From NCBI RefSeq assembly GCF_001425755.1, contig NZ_LMDH01000001.1, forward strand, positions 2,159,479-2,223,478: a stretch of DNA of 64,000 nucleotides, in the 5' to 3' direction. This document shows, in pieces, positions 32,639 to 41,204 of the stretch (the first letter of the stretch is position 1; the number at the start of each line of letters is the position of its first letter). The translations under genes and the position numbers were made by a program. The notes under the pieces were generated by a model. The model had not been told where the DNA came from, searched no databases, and worked only from the letters and a program-made list of their open reading frames with translations. This DNA is from Aeromicrobium sp. Root344. Its GTDB lineage: Bacteria; Actinomycetota; Actinomycetes; Propionibacteriales; Nocardioidaceae.

Positions 32639-33049
32639 TCATTCGGCGTCCGGCTTGCCGCTGTGCACGGCGACGCTTGGCTGGAGTGGTTCGATGCCCA
32701 CGACGTCCTGCCAGGCCTGGACGCCCCATTGGAAGGCCACAATCCCGGCCTCGGGGAGGGCGATCTCGATAGCCTCCAGAATTTCCTGCGACGTGACGCC
32801 GAGATCAAGGGCGACCATGATGTGACTGCGAATCTGCGGTAGAGGGGCGCGCATCACGGTCAGGCTCAGAATGAACAGCAGTTCCTTGGTGCGACGATCG
32901 AGGGAACGCTCGTCGAGATAGGCCGCGCTCACGACGTCGTTCGCAGCCTTCAGCACGGGGAAGTCGGCCGCGGCCATCACCTGGTGATAGTCCAGCACGT
33001 AGCCACGTTTGGCAGCCATGTCATCGATGTACGTTTGTGCGGTGGTCAT
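32639..33049 (-). CDS. Carboxymuconolactone decarboxylase-family protein
   Basis: 136 residues of the CMD/AhpD fold. The core helix pair reads LDRRTKELLFILSLTVMRA and IRSHIMVALDLGVTSQEILEAI, the conserved part of PcaC-like proteins. It lacks the CxxC pair of AhpD peroxidases, so a redox role is unlikely and a decarboxylase/isomerase-type role is more in keeping. It lies 71 bases after the GntR stop and 37 bases before the alpha/beta hydrolase, all reverse strand. Substrate unknown. Confidence 0.82.
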   Translation of the reverse strand: MTTAQTYIDDMAAKRGYVLDYHQVMAAADFPVLKAANDVVSAAYLDERSLDRRTKELLFILSLTVMRAPLPQIRSHIMVALDLGVTSQEILEAIEIALPEAGIVAFQWGVQAWQDVVGIEPLQPSVAVHSGKPDAE

Positions 33050-33120
33050 AGTGCCTCATTTTCATTGGGACGGCTGGGCCAGCGAACCTGAAACCCGGGC
33101 TGTGATCGTTCGTGCTGTGG

Positions 33121-33813
33121 TCAGGTGGTCAGGGAGGGTTGCGAGCCATCGCCCGGTTGGGACAGCGCGACGTGGCGCAGCGCGATCTGTCGGGCGGATT
33201 CGACATGATCCTCGGAGGCTTGCACGGCACCGGCCGGATCTCTCGCCTCGATGCATTCGACGACCTTCCGTAGCTCGGCGAGCATGTGCGGAGTCCGGTC
33301 GGTCGACGCGAGGGTGATGGAGCGTAGCTGAGCGATACGAGCCTGGACGTTGCCAAGCATCTCGCCGATGATGGGGTTGCCACTGGCCTCGATCAGCGCC
33401 TCGTAGAACCGGTTCTTCTCCTTGATCATCTCAGCGATGGGGAGTGTTCCAGCCGAGGTCACCAGGTGCTCGAACGCGGCCCGCAAGTCGTTGACCTGGG
33501 AGGCCGACGCTCCCTGAGCGGCGAAGCGGCTTGCCGCCGACTCAAGTGTCGATCTGACCTCGTACAGGTTGACGATCTCGTCGTAGCTGAGGGCTCGAAC
33601 GCGTGGCCCGACGTTGGGCACGATCTCAACGAGCCGCTCACTTTCGAGCTGTCGCAGAGACTCCCTCACGACCGTACGGGAAACTCCGTACTCGGCTTCG
33701 AGGCTCCGCTCAAGCAGACGATCGCCGGCGCCGTAGCGGCCCGTCACGATGTCTTCGCGCAGTTTCTCGACCAACTGAGCCCGCAAAGGGGCGGCTTGCC
33801 GTTGGAGCATCAC
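33121..33813 (-). CDS. GntR-family regulator, FadR/FCD type
   Basis: 230 residues. The winged helix-turn-helix is at about 10-75 (LVEKLREDIVTGRYGAGDRL, LEAEYGVSRTVVRESLRQLE, RLVEIVPNVGPRV). The FCD ligand domain follows with LYEVRSTLESAASRFAAQ, NRFYEALIEASGNPII and the metal-ligand His region in ASEDHVESARQIALRHV. It is divergent from the ADH gene at 34031; the gap holds an exact copy of the 14-mer found upstream of the ALDH at 28205. The likely regulon is therefore the ALDH, ADH-SDR and its own CMD-hydrolase operon. Ligand probably a carboxylic acid intermediate (family habit). Confidence 0.88.
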   Translation of the reverse strand: MMLQRQAAPLRAQLVEKLREDIVTGRYGAGDRLLERSLEAEYGVSRTVVRESLRQLESERLVEIVPNVGPRVRALSYDEIVNLYEVRSTLESAASRFAAQGASASQVNDLRAAFEHLVTSAGTLPIAEMIKEKNRFYEALIEASGNPIIGEMLGNVQARIAQLRSITLASTDRTPHMLAELRKVVECIEARDPAGAVQASEDHVESARQIALRHVALSQPGDGSQPSLTT

Positions 33814-33946
33814 TTCCTCCTCGACGGTCGCCGTTGCCGACTGGCCCTCGGTACGGCCGTGCTGCGGATCGTGGTCATGGCTTCACCAAACTTTCCGAGA
33901 CGTTGAGAACTTAGGGCTAGTAGGCTAGCGCACTCCGTGATATAAA

Positions 33947-33960
33947 CATACCGTATTACG
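33947..33960. promoter_or_regulatory. Predicted GntR operator in the gntR-adh gap
   Basis: CATACCGTATTACG is the exact reverse complement of CGTAATACGGTATG at 28138-28151 and holds the ATAC-S-GTAT palindrome. It lies 71-84 bases upstream of the ADH start and 134 from the gntR start. Confidence 0.65.
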
Positions 33961-34030
33961 GTCATCCAGTCCAAACACATTCTGGATTGCGCCGAATCGT
34001 TCCAGGCATCCCGAAAGAGAGAGGCACGTC

Positions 34031-35185
34031 GTGAAAGTGAAGGCAGCAGTCCTCAACGAGGTCGGCGCGGTGCGGCCGTACCGAGACTCCGAGCCCATCT
34101 CGGTCCGTGAGGTCAGTCTGGCCAGTCCCGGCAGCGGCGAAGTGCTTGTCCGGATGGAGTCGGCGGGCGTCTGCCACTCCGACTTGTCACGCGTCTCGGG
34201 TGTCCGGGATTGCCGAACCCCGATGGTCCTCGGCCACGAGGGTTGCGGAATCGTGGAGGAGGTCGGCCAGGACGTTCGCGATGTCAAGGTCGGTGACAAG
34301 GTCACCATGACGTTCATGCCCCGGTGTGGGGAGTGCCCCTCCTGCCAGGCCCCAGGCTGGAGTCTGTGCGAGCGCGGCGTGGCGGCAAACGCAGCCGGAA
34401 CGATGTTGGCCGGAGGCCGACGGCTGTCGAGCAATGGTGTGGCGCTCGATCACCACGGTGGCGTCTCGGCGTTCGCCGAGTACGCCGTCGTCGACGCCCA
34501 CTCAGTTGTGGTGATTCCGGCTGAGATCCCCTCCCCGGTCGGTGCACTGCTGGGCTGCGCCGTCCTCACGGGAGGCGGAGCCCTGATCAACGCCGGCCGT
34601 GCGACCGCGGGTCAACGAGTCGCTGTGGTCGGGCTGGGGGGCGTCGGACTGGCCGCAGCTCTCGTCGCACGCGCGATCGACGCCGCGACGGTCACCGCGA
34701 TCGACACCAACATGGCCAAGCTCGCCGCGGCGTCGGAGTTCGGCGCCGACGACGCGTACACGCCCGATGAGGCGCTCGATGCCGGACTCAGGTTCGACAT
34801 TGTCGTCGAGTGCGTCGGGCATCCGTTAGCCCTTGAGTCGGCTGTGAAGCTGACCGCGGTGGGCGGCACGACCGTGACGGTCGGACTGGCCGGACGCGGA
34901 TCGACCCTGAACGTCGACATGCTCAGTCTCGTCATTGAAGCGCGCTCCATCGTCGGGTCCTACATGGGATCGGGGATCCCGAAGGGCGACATCGGACGCT
35001 ATGTCGGCATGTACCTCGACGGGCGCCTGCCCATCGAAAAGCTCATCACCGGGCACACCTCGCTCGAGGGAATCAACCGCGCCATGGACAGGCTCGACGA
35101 GGGCCTCGAGATCCGCCAGATCGTCGATCTGGACCCGGCCGCGTCAACAGAGGACCGGACGCTCACTGCTGGGAGACGGCCATGA
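34031..35185 (+). CDS. Zinc-dependent alcohol dehydrogenase
   Basis: 384 residues from GTG at 34031 (upstream gaaagagagagg). Catalytic zinc ligands are canonical: AGVCHSDLSRV and VLGHEGCGIVEEVG; the structural zinc loop is CGECPSCQAPGWSLC; NAD fold VAVVGLGGVGLAAALVARA. The type resembles class III/aryl-alcohol dehydrogenases. The stop overlaps the SDR start (ATGA). With the ALDH at 28205 under the same predicted operator, oxidation of an alcohol through an aldehyde to an acid is the simplest model. A hydroxymethyl-thiol (formaldehyde) dehydrogenase role is possible, since a GFA-family gene is close. Confidence 0.88.
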   Translation: MKVKAAVLNEVGAVRPYRDSEPISVREVSLASPGSGEVLVRMESAGVCHSDLSRVSGVRDCRTPMVLGHEGCGIVEEVGQDVRDVKVGDKVTMTFMPRCGECPSCQAPGWSLCERGVAANAAGTMLAGGRRLSSNGVALDHHGGVSAFAEYAVVDAHSVVVIPAEIPSPVGALLGCAVLTGGGALINAGRATAGQRVAVVGLGGVGLAAALVARAIDAATVTAIDTNMAKLAAASEFGADDAYTPDEALDAGLRFDIVVECVGHPLALESAVKLTAVGGTTVTVGLAGRGSTLNVDMLSLVIEARSIVGSYMGSGIPKGDIGRYVGMYLDGRLPIEKLITGHTSLEGINRAMDRLDEGLEIRQIVDLDPAASTEDRTLTAGRRP

Positions 35186-35937
35186 CTGAGTTCGGCGACG
35201 ATGTCGCCGTCGTCACGGGGGCCGGTAGCGGGATCGGACGGGCCACTGCAGGCCTGCTCCATTCACGTGGGGCGCGTGTCGTAGTTGCTGACATCAATGG
35301 GAGCTCGGCCCGAGATGTTGCTGCCGAGCTAGGTGGTGGCAGCCTTGCCGTCGAGGTCGATGTTTCGGACGGGCGATCGGTCAAGTCCATGATCGACTCC
35401 GCGGTCGAGGCATTCGGCCGAATCGACGTCCTGTGCAACAACGCGGGCTTCGGTATGCGCGGCACGGTCGTCACGTTGCAGGAAGCGGAATGGGACCGGC
35501 TGATGGCGGTCAACGTCAAGGGTGTGTTCCTGTGCTCCAAGTTTGCGATGCCGCACCTCATCTCGTCGGGTCGCGGACGCATCGTGAACACGTCGTCGTA
35601 CACCTCCTCGGTGGGCATCGCTGACCGCGCCGCCTACGTCGCTTCCAAAGGGGCGATCAGTGCATTGACTCGAGCGATGGCACTCGACCATGTCGCCGAC
35701 GGCGTACGCGTCAATGCCGTTGCTCCAGGCACCGTGGACTCGCCCTACTTCGCCGCCATGATCGCCGCCGCCGACAATCCCAGCGCGCTCCGGGACGAGC
35801 TCGCGTCACGGTCTCCGATGCACCGCATGGGCGAGCCGGCGGAGATCGCGGAAGCAATCGCCTGGCTCGCGTCCACGCGTTCGTCCTTCGCCACCGGATC
35901 TCTCCTCGTCGTCGACGGGGGCACCTCAGCATGGTGA
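35182..35937 (+). CDS. Short-chain dehydrogenase/reductase
   Basis: 251 residues of classical SDR design: VAVVTGAGSGIGRATAGLL (cofactor loop), ADINGSS after strand 2 (Asp prefers NAD), NNAGFGM, catalytic Ser in VNTSSYTSS and YVASK (Tyr/Lys), ending GSLLVVDGGTSAW. It is translated with the ADH through an ATGA overlap. It oxidises or reduces a hydroxyl/keto pair in the same pathway; the exact substrate is not visible. Confidence 0.88.
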   Translation: MTEFGDDVAVVTGAGSGIGRATAGLLHSRGARVVVADINGSSARDVAAELGGGSLAVEVDVSDGRSVKSMIDSAVEAFGRIDVLCNNAGFGMRGTVVTLQEAEWDRLMAVNVKGVFLCSKFAMPHLISSGRGRIVNTSSYTSSVGIADRAAYVASKGAISALTRAMALDHVADGVRVNAVAPGTVDSPYFAAMIAAADNPSALRDELASRSPMHRMGEPAEIAEAIAWLASTRSSFATGSLLVVDGGTSAW

Positions 35938-36007
35938 GCGCCGTCGGGTTGCCCGTTCTGATCGAACCTCAATATTTCCGCAACATCACAACGAAGGGAA
36001 TCTCCAC

Positions 36008-36421
36008 ATGAACCTCGACGGCCATTGTCTTTGCGGCAACGTGACCTACACCTGTGAGACCGAGCCGAGGTTCACCGCGCTCTGTCACTGCACCGACTGC
36101 CAGCGGCAGACTGGCGGCGCAGCGTCGCTTGTCGTCGGGGTCAACGACGAAGATCTTCGCATCGAGGGCGACAGCGTCTCGGTGTTCGTCACGAGAGGCG
36201 ACGAGCACAACACCAATACCAATCGAACGTTCTGCTCCAACTGCGGCTCGCCCATCGTCGGCCGCATTGACGCGTTCCCGGGCCTGGCGTTCGTCAAGGC
36301 GGGGACCCTCAACGACACCTCCTGGCTGAAGCCGACGATCGAGGTCTGGACTCGATCTGCCCAGCCGTGGATGACCCCCATTCCGGGCGCCGACCGCTAC
36401 GAAGGCGACCTGCGCGAGTAG
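36008..36421 (+). CDS. GFA-family zinc protein (Gfa/CENP-V-like)
   Basis: 137 residues. Zinc ligands follow the family pattern: CLCGNVTY, CHCTDCQRQTG and FCSNCGSP. The founding member, Gfa, speeds the reaction of formaldehyde with glutathione, but most relatives have no known role. Gene order places it 70 bases after the ADH-SDR pair and ahead of the NTF2-like, APC permease and EgtA-like genes. Actinomycetes lack glutathione, so if this protein handles formaldehyde the thiol partner would be another one; the EgtA-like ligase two genes on makes gamma-glutamylcysteine, a candidate (inference). Confidence 0.82.
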   Translation: MNLDGHCLCGNVTYTCETEPRFTALCHCTDCQRQTGGAASLVVGVNDEDLRIEGDSVSVFVTRGDEHNTNTNRTFCSNCGSPIVGRIDAFPGLAFVKAGTLNDTSWLKPTIEVWTRSAQPWMTPIPGADRYEGDLRE

Positions 36422-36482
36422 GTGCCCGGTTCCCGTTCACCTACCACCACCTCTGGAAACCCCCTCAGAAGGAGCAGCAAAC

Positions 36483-36869
36483 ATGACAACGAACATCAAG
36501 GTCGTACCCACACAGGAGTACGACGACGTGGTCGCCGCCGTCGCGCAGTACGTCGACGGCCTTCGCGTGGGAAGCGCTGACGATGTTGCGCGCGCGTTCC
36601 ACCAGGACGCCGTGATGTACGGATTCACCAACGGTGAGCTCCTCGGCGGTCCGATCTCCAACCTCTACGACTTCGTGTCTTCGAACGGAGACGCACCTTC
36701 CATCAAGACTCGCCTCGACGTCATCGGCATCACACCCACCACCGCCGTCGTGCGCGTGGACATGGAGAGCGACGCCATCGGGGCCGACTACACGGACTTC
36801 CACACGCTCCTGAAGCAAGACGGCGCGTGGAAAGTCATCGCAAAGGTCTATCACCAGTACGAAGGCTGA
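36483..36869 (+). CDS. NTF2-like (lumazine-binding/SnoaL-like) protein
   Basis: 128 residues with a clear ribosome-binding site (aaggagcagc). The cone-shaped NTF2 fold is suggested by YVDGLRVGSADDVARAFHQD, NGELLGGPISNLYDFV and the final strands YTDFHTLLKQDGAWKVIAKV. Members include isomerases, dehydratases and binding proteins, so the role is open. Sits between the GFA protein and the APC permease on the same strand, each gap about 60-90 bases. Confidence 0.75.
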   Translation: MTTNIKVVPTQEYDDVVAAVAQYVDGLRVGSADDVARAFHQDAVMYGFTNGELLGGPISNLYDFVSSNGDAPSIKTRLDVIGITPTTAVVRVDMESDAIGADYTDFHTLLKQDGAWKVIAKVYHQYEG

Positions 36870-36961
36870 GCTTTCCGCTCTGTCGCAGCACGTTCTCGAC
36901 TGGCTGTGCACCCGCACAGCCTGCTCCATCGACCCATCCCTACTGACTCCAAGGAGTCCCC

Positions 36962-38452
36962 ATGACGACATCCCAAATGGTGCCCGAACAGGCACCCGAG
37001 CCCGCTGAGGCCCTGGCCAAGGGGACAGTCACCCTCGCCGAAGTCCTCTTCGTGTCCATCGCCGCCATGGCTCCCGGTGCCGGCGCTGCGTACGCCATCA
37101 TGTCGGGGACGTCCTTTGGTGGTGGAGGGCTCCCGCTGAGCGTGCTCATCGCTCTGGTCGGTTGTTTGCTCGTTGCCCTGGCCGTTGGTCAGCTTGCCAA
37201 ACACATGTCGTCGGCTGCTGGTTTTGCGGCCTATGTCGGAACCGCGTTCCACCCACTGGCCGGCTTCGTCACAGCCTGGGTCTACCCGCTCGTGTACATC
37301 TTCGCCAACGGGTACCTCTGCCTGGTGTTCGGCGACCTCCTTGCCGGGTCGATCGTGTCGGGAGGCGAGGGGAAGGCATTCACCTTCTGGTGGGTCACGG
37401 GAACCGCAGCATGCATGTTGGGGGCGTTCTTGATGAACTACTTCGGAGCGAAGATCGGAACGTCCATCGGTCTGGTCCTCGGTGCCATCGAGATCGTGGT
37501 CTTCGTCGTTCTCGCCATCTGGATGATCGTTTCCGCCGGCGACCAGAACTCGGCATCGGTCCTGACGACCAAGCACGCCACGGTCCCAGGATTCGAAGGG
37601 ATGTCCGGCGTCATCGCAGCCTCGGTGTACGCGTTCCTCGCCTTCATCGGCTTCGAGGCGGCCGCTCCTCTGGCTGCCGAGACCAAGGATCCGCGACGGA
37701 ACATCCCTCGAGCCATCATTGGTTCGACGCTCATCGTGGGTGTCTTCTACGTCTTCACCACCTACGCTGTCGACGTCTACTTCGGCTCGTCGAAGTTCGC
37801 CGACTTCCTCAGCTACGAGAACGGCAATGGCTGGATCGCCATTTCCCGGCATCTCTGGGGCGCGGGCTGGATCATCCTGCTCATCACCCTCCTGAACTCG
37901 TGCCTCGCATGTGCCAACAGTGGCGCCATGGCCGGGACGCGTTCCATCTGGGCCATGGCACACGCCAGGACCCTGCCGAAGGGCCTTTCGCAGACTCACC
38001 CCCGTTGGCGCTCGCCCATCACGGCCATCTACGCCTTCTTCGGATTCGCGGCGATCATCACCTTCGGCAGCTCAGCCGCTTGGGGGCCGGTCACGGCCTA
38101 CCTCGTGCTCGGTCAGGTGCTCACGGTGGCGGTGCTTCCGATCTACATCGTCGGCGCCTTGGCCTGCACTGTGTACTACTACCGGTTCCGCCGCAGCGAG
38201 ATGAATCTGCTCATGCACGTCGTGATCCCTGTGGTCGCAGCAGCCGCGCTCGTGCCTTCGTTCCTTGCCGGGGCGGGAATCGCGGTGTTCAGCTTCATTG
38301 CACCCTTGTCGTGGCCGTTGAACATTGCCGGACCCCTTGTCGCCATCTGGTATGTCGTTGGGGCGGTGATCGCAGTGCGCATTCACCGTCGTCGCCCTGA
38401 GGACCTCGAGGCGCTCTGCGCCGAAGGTTCCGATCTGGTTCCGACTGTCTGA
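36962..38452 (+). CDS. APC-superfamily amino acid/amine permease
   Basis: 496 residues with about twelve to fourteen membrane helices. The first helix carries the APC motif FVSIAAMAPGAGAAYAIM, the region AFIGFEAAAPLAAETKDPRRNIPRA is the conserved helix 6-loop segment, and SIWAMAHARTLPKGL follows helix 8. Secondary uptake of an amino acid or amine driven by H+ or Na+. It lies just upstream of the EgtA-like ligase, and thus an amine substrate that is gamma-glutamylated, or cysteine/histidine-type substrates, are both thinkable. Start ATG after caaggagtcccc. Confidence 0.87.
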   Translation: MTTSQMVPEQAPEPAEALAKGTVTLAEVLFVSIAAMAPGAGAAYAIMSGTSFGGGGLPLSVLIALVGCLLVALAVGQLAKHMSSAAGFAAYVGTAFHPLAGFVTAWVYPLVYIFANGYLCLVFGDLLAGSIVSGGEGKAFTFWWVTGTAACMLGAFLMNYFGAKIGTSIGLVLGAIEIVVFVVLAIWMIVSAGDQNSASVLTTKHATVPGFEGMSGVIAASVYAFLAFIGFEAAAPLAAETKDPRRNIPRAIIGSTLIVGVFYVFTTYAVDVYFGSSKFADFLSYENGNGWIAISRHLWGAGWIILLITLLNSCLACANSGAMAGTRSIWAMAHARTLPKGLSQTHPRWRSPITAIYAFFGFAAIITFGSSAAWGPVTAYLVLGQVLTVAVLPIYIVGALACTVYYYRFRRSEMNLLMHVVIPVVAAAALVPSFLAGAGIAVFSFIAPLSWPLNIAGPLVAIWYVVGAVIAVRIHRRRPEDLEALCAEGSDLVPTV

Positions 38453-38471
38453 CGCCGGAAGTCCGAGTCCA

Positions 38472-39728
38472 ATGGTGAATCACGATGTCGCGGTACTGAC
38501 CGAGTCCGAGGCGGAGTCCTGGCTTACGCGGACGTGTTTCACCATTGGACCGGCCGGACGGCTCGGCCTTGAGCTGGAACTTCTCGTGGGTGACCGCGAA
38601 GCAGGCAATCTCCGCCGTCACCACTCGCCGGAGGAGTATGCGAGGCTGCTTCAGCGGCTGTCCGATGCTGGGCTCGATGGGCAGGTGACTCTGGAGCCGG
38701 GCGGACAGGTCGAACTGAGCTCGAACGTCGGGCAGTCCCTGGCCGAGACTGTTCCTATCGTTCATCGCGACGTTGCGCTCCTGCGCGACCGTGCTGCAAG
38801 CATGGGGATGATGCTGTGTGGTCTCGGCCTCGATCCGATGCGGGTCCCGCGCCGGCTCACCCAACAGAACAGGTACACAACAATGGCTGGTTACCTGGCC
38901 CGTTGGGGGGAAGCTGCCGAGGCGATGATGTGCTCGACAGCATCGATACAGGTGAACGTCGAGGCGGCCACCTCGCAGCAGACGGCCGAGGAGCGCTGGG
39001 ACCTCCTGCACGCCGTTGGTCCAGCGCTTGTCGCGGCGTTCGCGAACTCACCGACCTTTCGTGGCCGGCCGACCGGTTGGAAGAGCGCAAGACAGCGGGC
39101 GTGGCAGAGGCTGGACCCCGCACGGACAGGCGCCCCGATCCGCCGACAGGGAGAAGGTGTCGCGAGTACGTACGCCAGGTGGGCACTCGACGCTCCATTG
39201 ATGCTGGTGCGACGGGACACGGGCAGCTGGAGTGTCCCGCCCGGTGTGACCTTTCGTGACTGGCTTCGACTAGGACGGCGCGCCGGTATCGGCTCGGAAG
39301 AGCCCACCTTGGACGACCTCGCGTGTCACATGACGACGCTGTTCCCGCACGTGCGAGCACGCGGCCACCTGGAAGCCCGGTTCATCGACGCGCTGCCGGG
39401 TTGTTGGTGGATCGTCCCGACCGCCGTGATCGCCGCATTGCTCGAGACCCCCTCGGTTGCGGATCGGGCTCGGGAGGTGTGTGAGGCGACCGAAGGTCGG
39501 TGGGTGCTCGCAGCTCGTGTCGGTCTTGAGAACCGCGAGCTGCAGCGTTCGGCGGAGGCCATCTTGGCCATTGCCGCCGGCCAGTTGCGTGGCCATCCTT
39601 CCAACGCCGTCTTTGCTGATCACGTCGAGGCATTCCTGGACCGGTGGACACTGCGCGGCCGCTCCCCGGCAGACGATGTTCGGGTCTCGTCGGGGGGCAG
39701 TCGAGACCGCTGTGGGCTCGACTCGTGA
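38472..39728 (+). CDS. EgtA-like glutamate-cysteine ligase
   Basis: 418 residues of the plant-type GCS2 family used by actinomycetes for ergothioneine (EgtA). Diagnostic parts: FTIGPAGRLGLELELLVGD (ATP/Glu site), VTLEPGGQVELSS, RYTTMAGYLARWGEAAEAMM followed by CSTASIQVNVEAA, and FANSPTFRGRPTGWKSARQ. The reaction joins glutamate to cysteine using ATP. The usual egtB, egtC, egtD, egtE partners are not near. Being 20 bases after a permease stop and in a GFA/ADH/ALDH setting, it may make gamma-glutamylcysteine for detoxification or have changed its acceptor to another amine. Housekeeping EgtA remains possible. Confidence 0.82.
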   Translation: MVNHDVAVLTESEAESWLTRTCFTIGPAGRLGLELELLVGDREAGNLRRHHSPEEYARLLQRLSDAGLDGQVTLEPGGQVELSSNVGQSLAETVPIVHRDVALLRDRAASMGMMLCGLGLDPMRVPRRLTQQNRYTTMAGYLARWGEAAEAMMCSTASIQVNVEAATSQQTAEERWDLLHAVGPALVAAFANSPTFRGRPTGWKSARQRAWQRLDPARTGAPIRRQGEGVASTYARWALDAPLMLVRRDTGSWSVPPGVTFRDWLRLGRRAGIGSEEPTLDDLACHMTTLFPHVRARGHLEARFIDALPGCWWIVPTAVIAALLETPSVADRAREVCEATEGRWVLAARVGLENRELQRSAEAILAIAAGQLRGHPSNAVFADHVEAFLDRWTLRGRSPADDVRVSSGGSRDRCGLDS

Positions 39729-39857
39729 ACCGGCTCGGACAGCTTCGGACACAGCGGGCAGGACTGAGATCGCGGCAATGTTCAAGATGGGGCGAATGAT
39801 GATCAGCAATCGAGCACGTGTTTCTATGGGGATCGCTGCGGCCGCCCGGAGGAAGCC

Positions 39858-41081
39858 ATGAGCGGCTCGACGGTGCGCGGACGAATTTCGACGCGCGTCG
39901 GCAGCATCGCCGAGTCCGCGACGCTGAAGGTGGATGCGAGAGCCAAGGCCCTCAAGGCCGAGGGTCGCGCCGTGATCGGTTTTGGCGCGGGCGAGCCCGA
40001 CTTTGCAACGCCGGACTACATCGTCGACGCTGCGGTAGAAGCGTGTCGCGACCCGCAGAATCATCGCTACAGCCCCGCAGGCGGGCTGCCGGCGCTGAAG
40101 GTCGCGATCGCCGAGAAGACCCGGCGCGACAGCGGCTACGACGTGCTGCCGAGCCAGGTGCTCGTCACCAACGGTGGCAAGCAGGCCGTGTACGAGGCGT
40201 TCGCGACGTTGCTCGATCCGGGCGACGAGGTGATCCTTCCAGCGCCGTACTGGACCACCTACCCCGAGGCGATCCGACTGGCCGGCGGAGTGCCTGTCGA
40301 GGTGTTCGCCGACGAGACTCAGGAGTACCTGGTCACCGTTGAGCAGCTCGAGGGCGCGCGCACCGAGCGCACGAAGGTGCTGCTGTTCTGCTCACCCTCG
40401 AATCCGACCGGCGCTGTGTACCCGCGCGACCAGGTTGCCGCGATAGGTGAGTGGGCCGATGACAACGGTCTCTGGGTGGTGACCGACGAGATCTATGAGC
40501 ACTTGACCTATGACGGTGCCGAGGCCGTCTCCATGCCCGTGGTGGTGCCCTCCCTCACTGACCGTTGCGTCGTCCTCAACGGAGTCGCGAAGACCTACGC
40601 CATGACCGGATGGCGGGTCGGGTGGGTCATCGGTCCGTCCGACGTGATCAAGGCGGCGACGAACCTGCAGTCGCATGCGACCTCGAACGTCGCCAACGTG
40701 TCTCAGCACGCGGCCATCGCAGCGGTGACCGGAGACCTCGAGCCGGTGGCGCAGATGGGTGTTGCCTTCGATCGTCGGCGCAGGCTCATCGTGTCCATGT
40801 TGAACGAGATCGACGGTGTCATGTGCCCGATGCCCACGGGCGCGTTCTACGTGTACCCGCAAGTCAAGGGGTTGCTCAACCGCGAGTTCGACGGATTCAC
40901 GGCGAAGACCTCGGCCGAGCTAGCCGAGCTCATCCTTGACAGGGCCGAAGTGGCCGTCGTACCGGGTGAGGCCTTCGGGTCGGCGGGCTACCTGCGGTTG
41001 TCCTATGCGTTGGGCGACGACGACCTGACCGAGGGCGTCACGCGCCTTCAGAAACTCTTCGAGGCCTCGAACAGCCGGTAG
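39858..41081 (+). CDS. Pyridoxal-phosphate aminotransferase, aspartate type
   Basis: 407 residues of the class I/II aminotransferases. Seen: [20 protein letters not shown], the Asn/Asp PLP-holding segments [13 protein letters not shown] and [14 protein letters not shown], the Schiff-base lysine in [17 protein letters not shown], and the substrate carboxylate Arg in [13 protein letters not shown]. Close to actinobacterial aspartate aminotransferases that lie next to tRNA-Trp and secE in many genomes; here neither is seen, so this is likely an accessory copy. RBS ggaggaagcc precedes the ATG. Any amino acid to keto acid exchange in the nearby pathway could be its job. Confidence 0.88.
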   Translation: MSGSTVRGRISTRVGSIAESATLKVDARAKALKAEGRAVIGFGAGEPDFATPDYIVDAAVEACRDPQNHRYSPAGGLPALKVAIAEKTRRDSGYDVLPSQVLVTNGGKQAVYEAFATLLDPGDEVILPAPYWTTYPEAIRLAGGVPVEVFADETQEYLVTVEQLEGARTERTKVLLFCSPSNPTGAVYPRDQVAAIGEWADDNGLWVVTDEIYEHLTYDGAEAVSMPVVVPSLTDRCVVLNGVAKTYAMTGWRVGWVIGPSDVIKAATNLQSHATSNVANVSQHAAIAAVTGDLEPVAQMGVAFDRRRRLIVSMLNEIDGVMCPMPTGAFYVYPQVKGLLNREFDGFTAKTSAELAELILDRAEVAVVPGEAFGSAGYLRLSYALGDDDLTEGVTRLQKLFEASNSR

Positions 41082-41165
41082 AACGTGTTGCTGTACGCAT
41101 TGCGACGTACGTCACCTTGAGTTCGCGTCGTGCAGTTGGCAACCTCGGGGCCTTCCAGACGTCTT

Positions 41166-41187
41166 TAGGGATGAAGGTTCATCCCTA
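41166..41187. promoter_or_regulatory. Perfect 10-2-10 inverted repeat ahead of the sigma factor
   Basis: TAGGGATGAA-GG-TTCATCCCTA ends 17 bases before the sigma-factor GTG. It may be an operator over the promoter or a leader hairpin that hides the ribosome-binding region. Confidence 0.55.
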
Positions 41188-41204
41188 CGACCGATGAGGA
41201 TCAC

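Noticed and set aside
41082..41204. tRNA-Trp expected after an aspartate aminotransferase gene in actinomycetes
   Set aside because: No cloverleaf arms or CCA-like end could be found in the gap; only the palindrome at 41166-41187 is seen.
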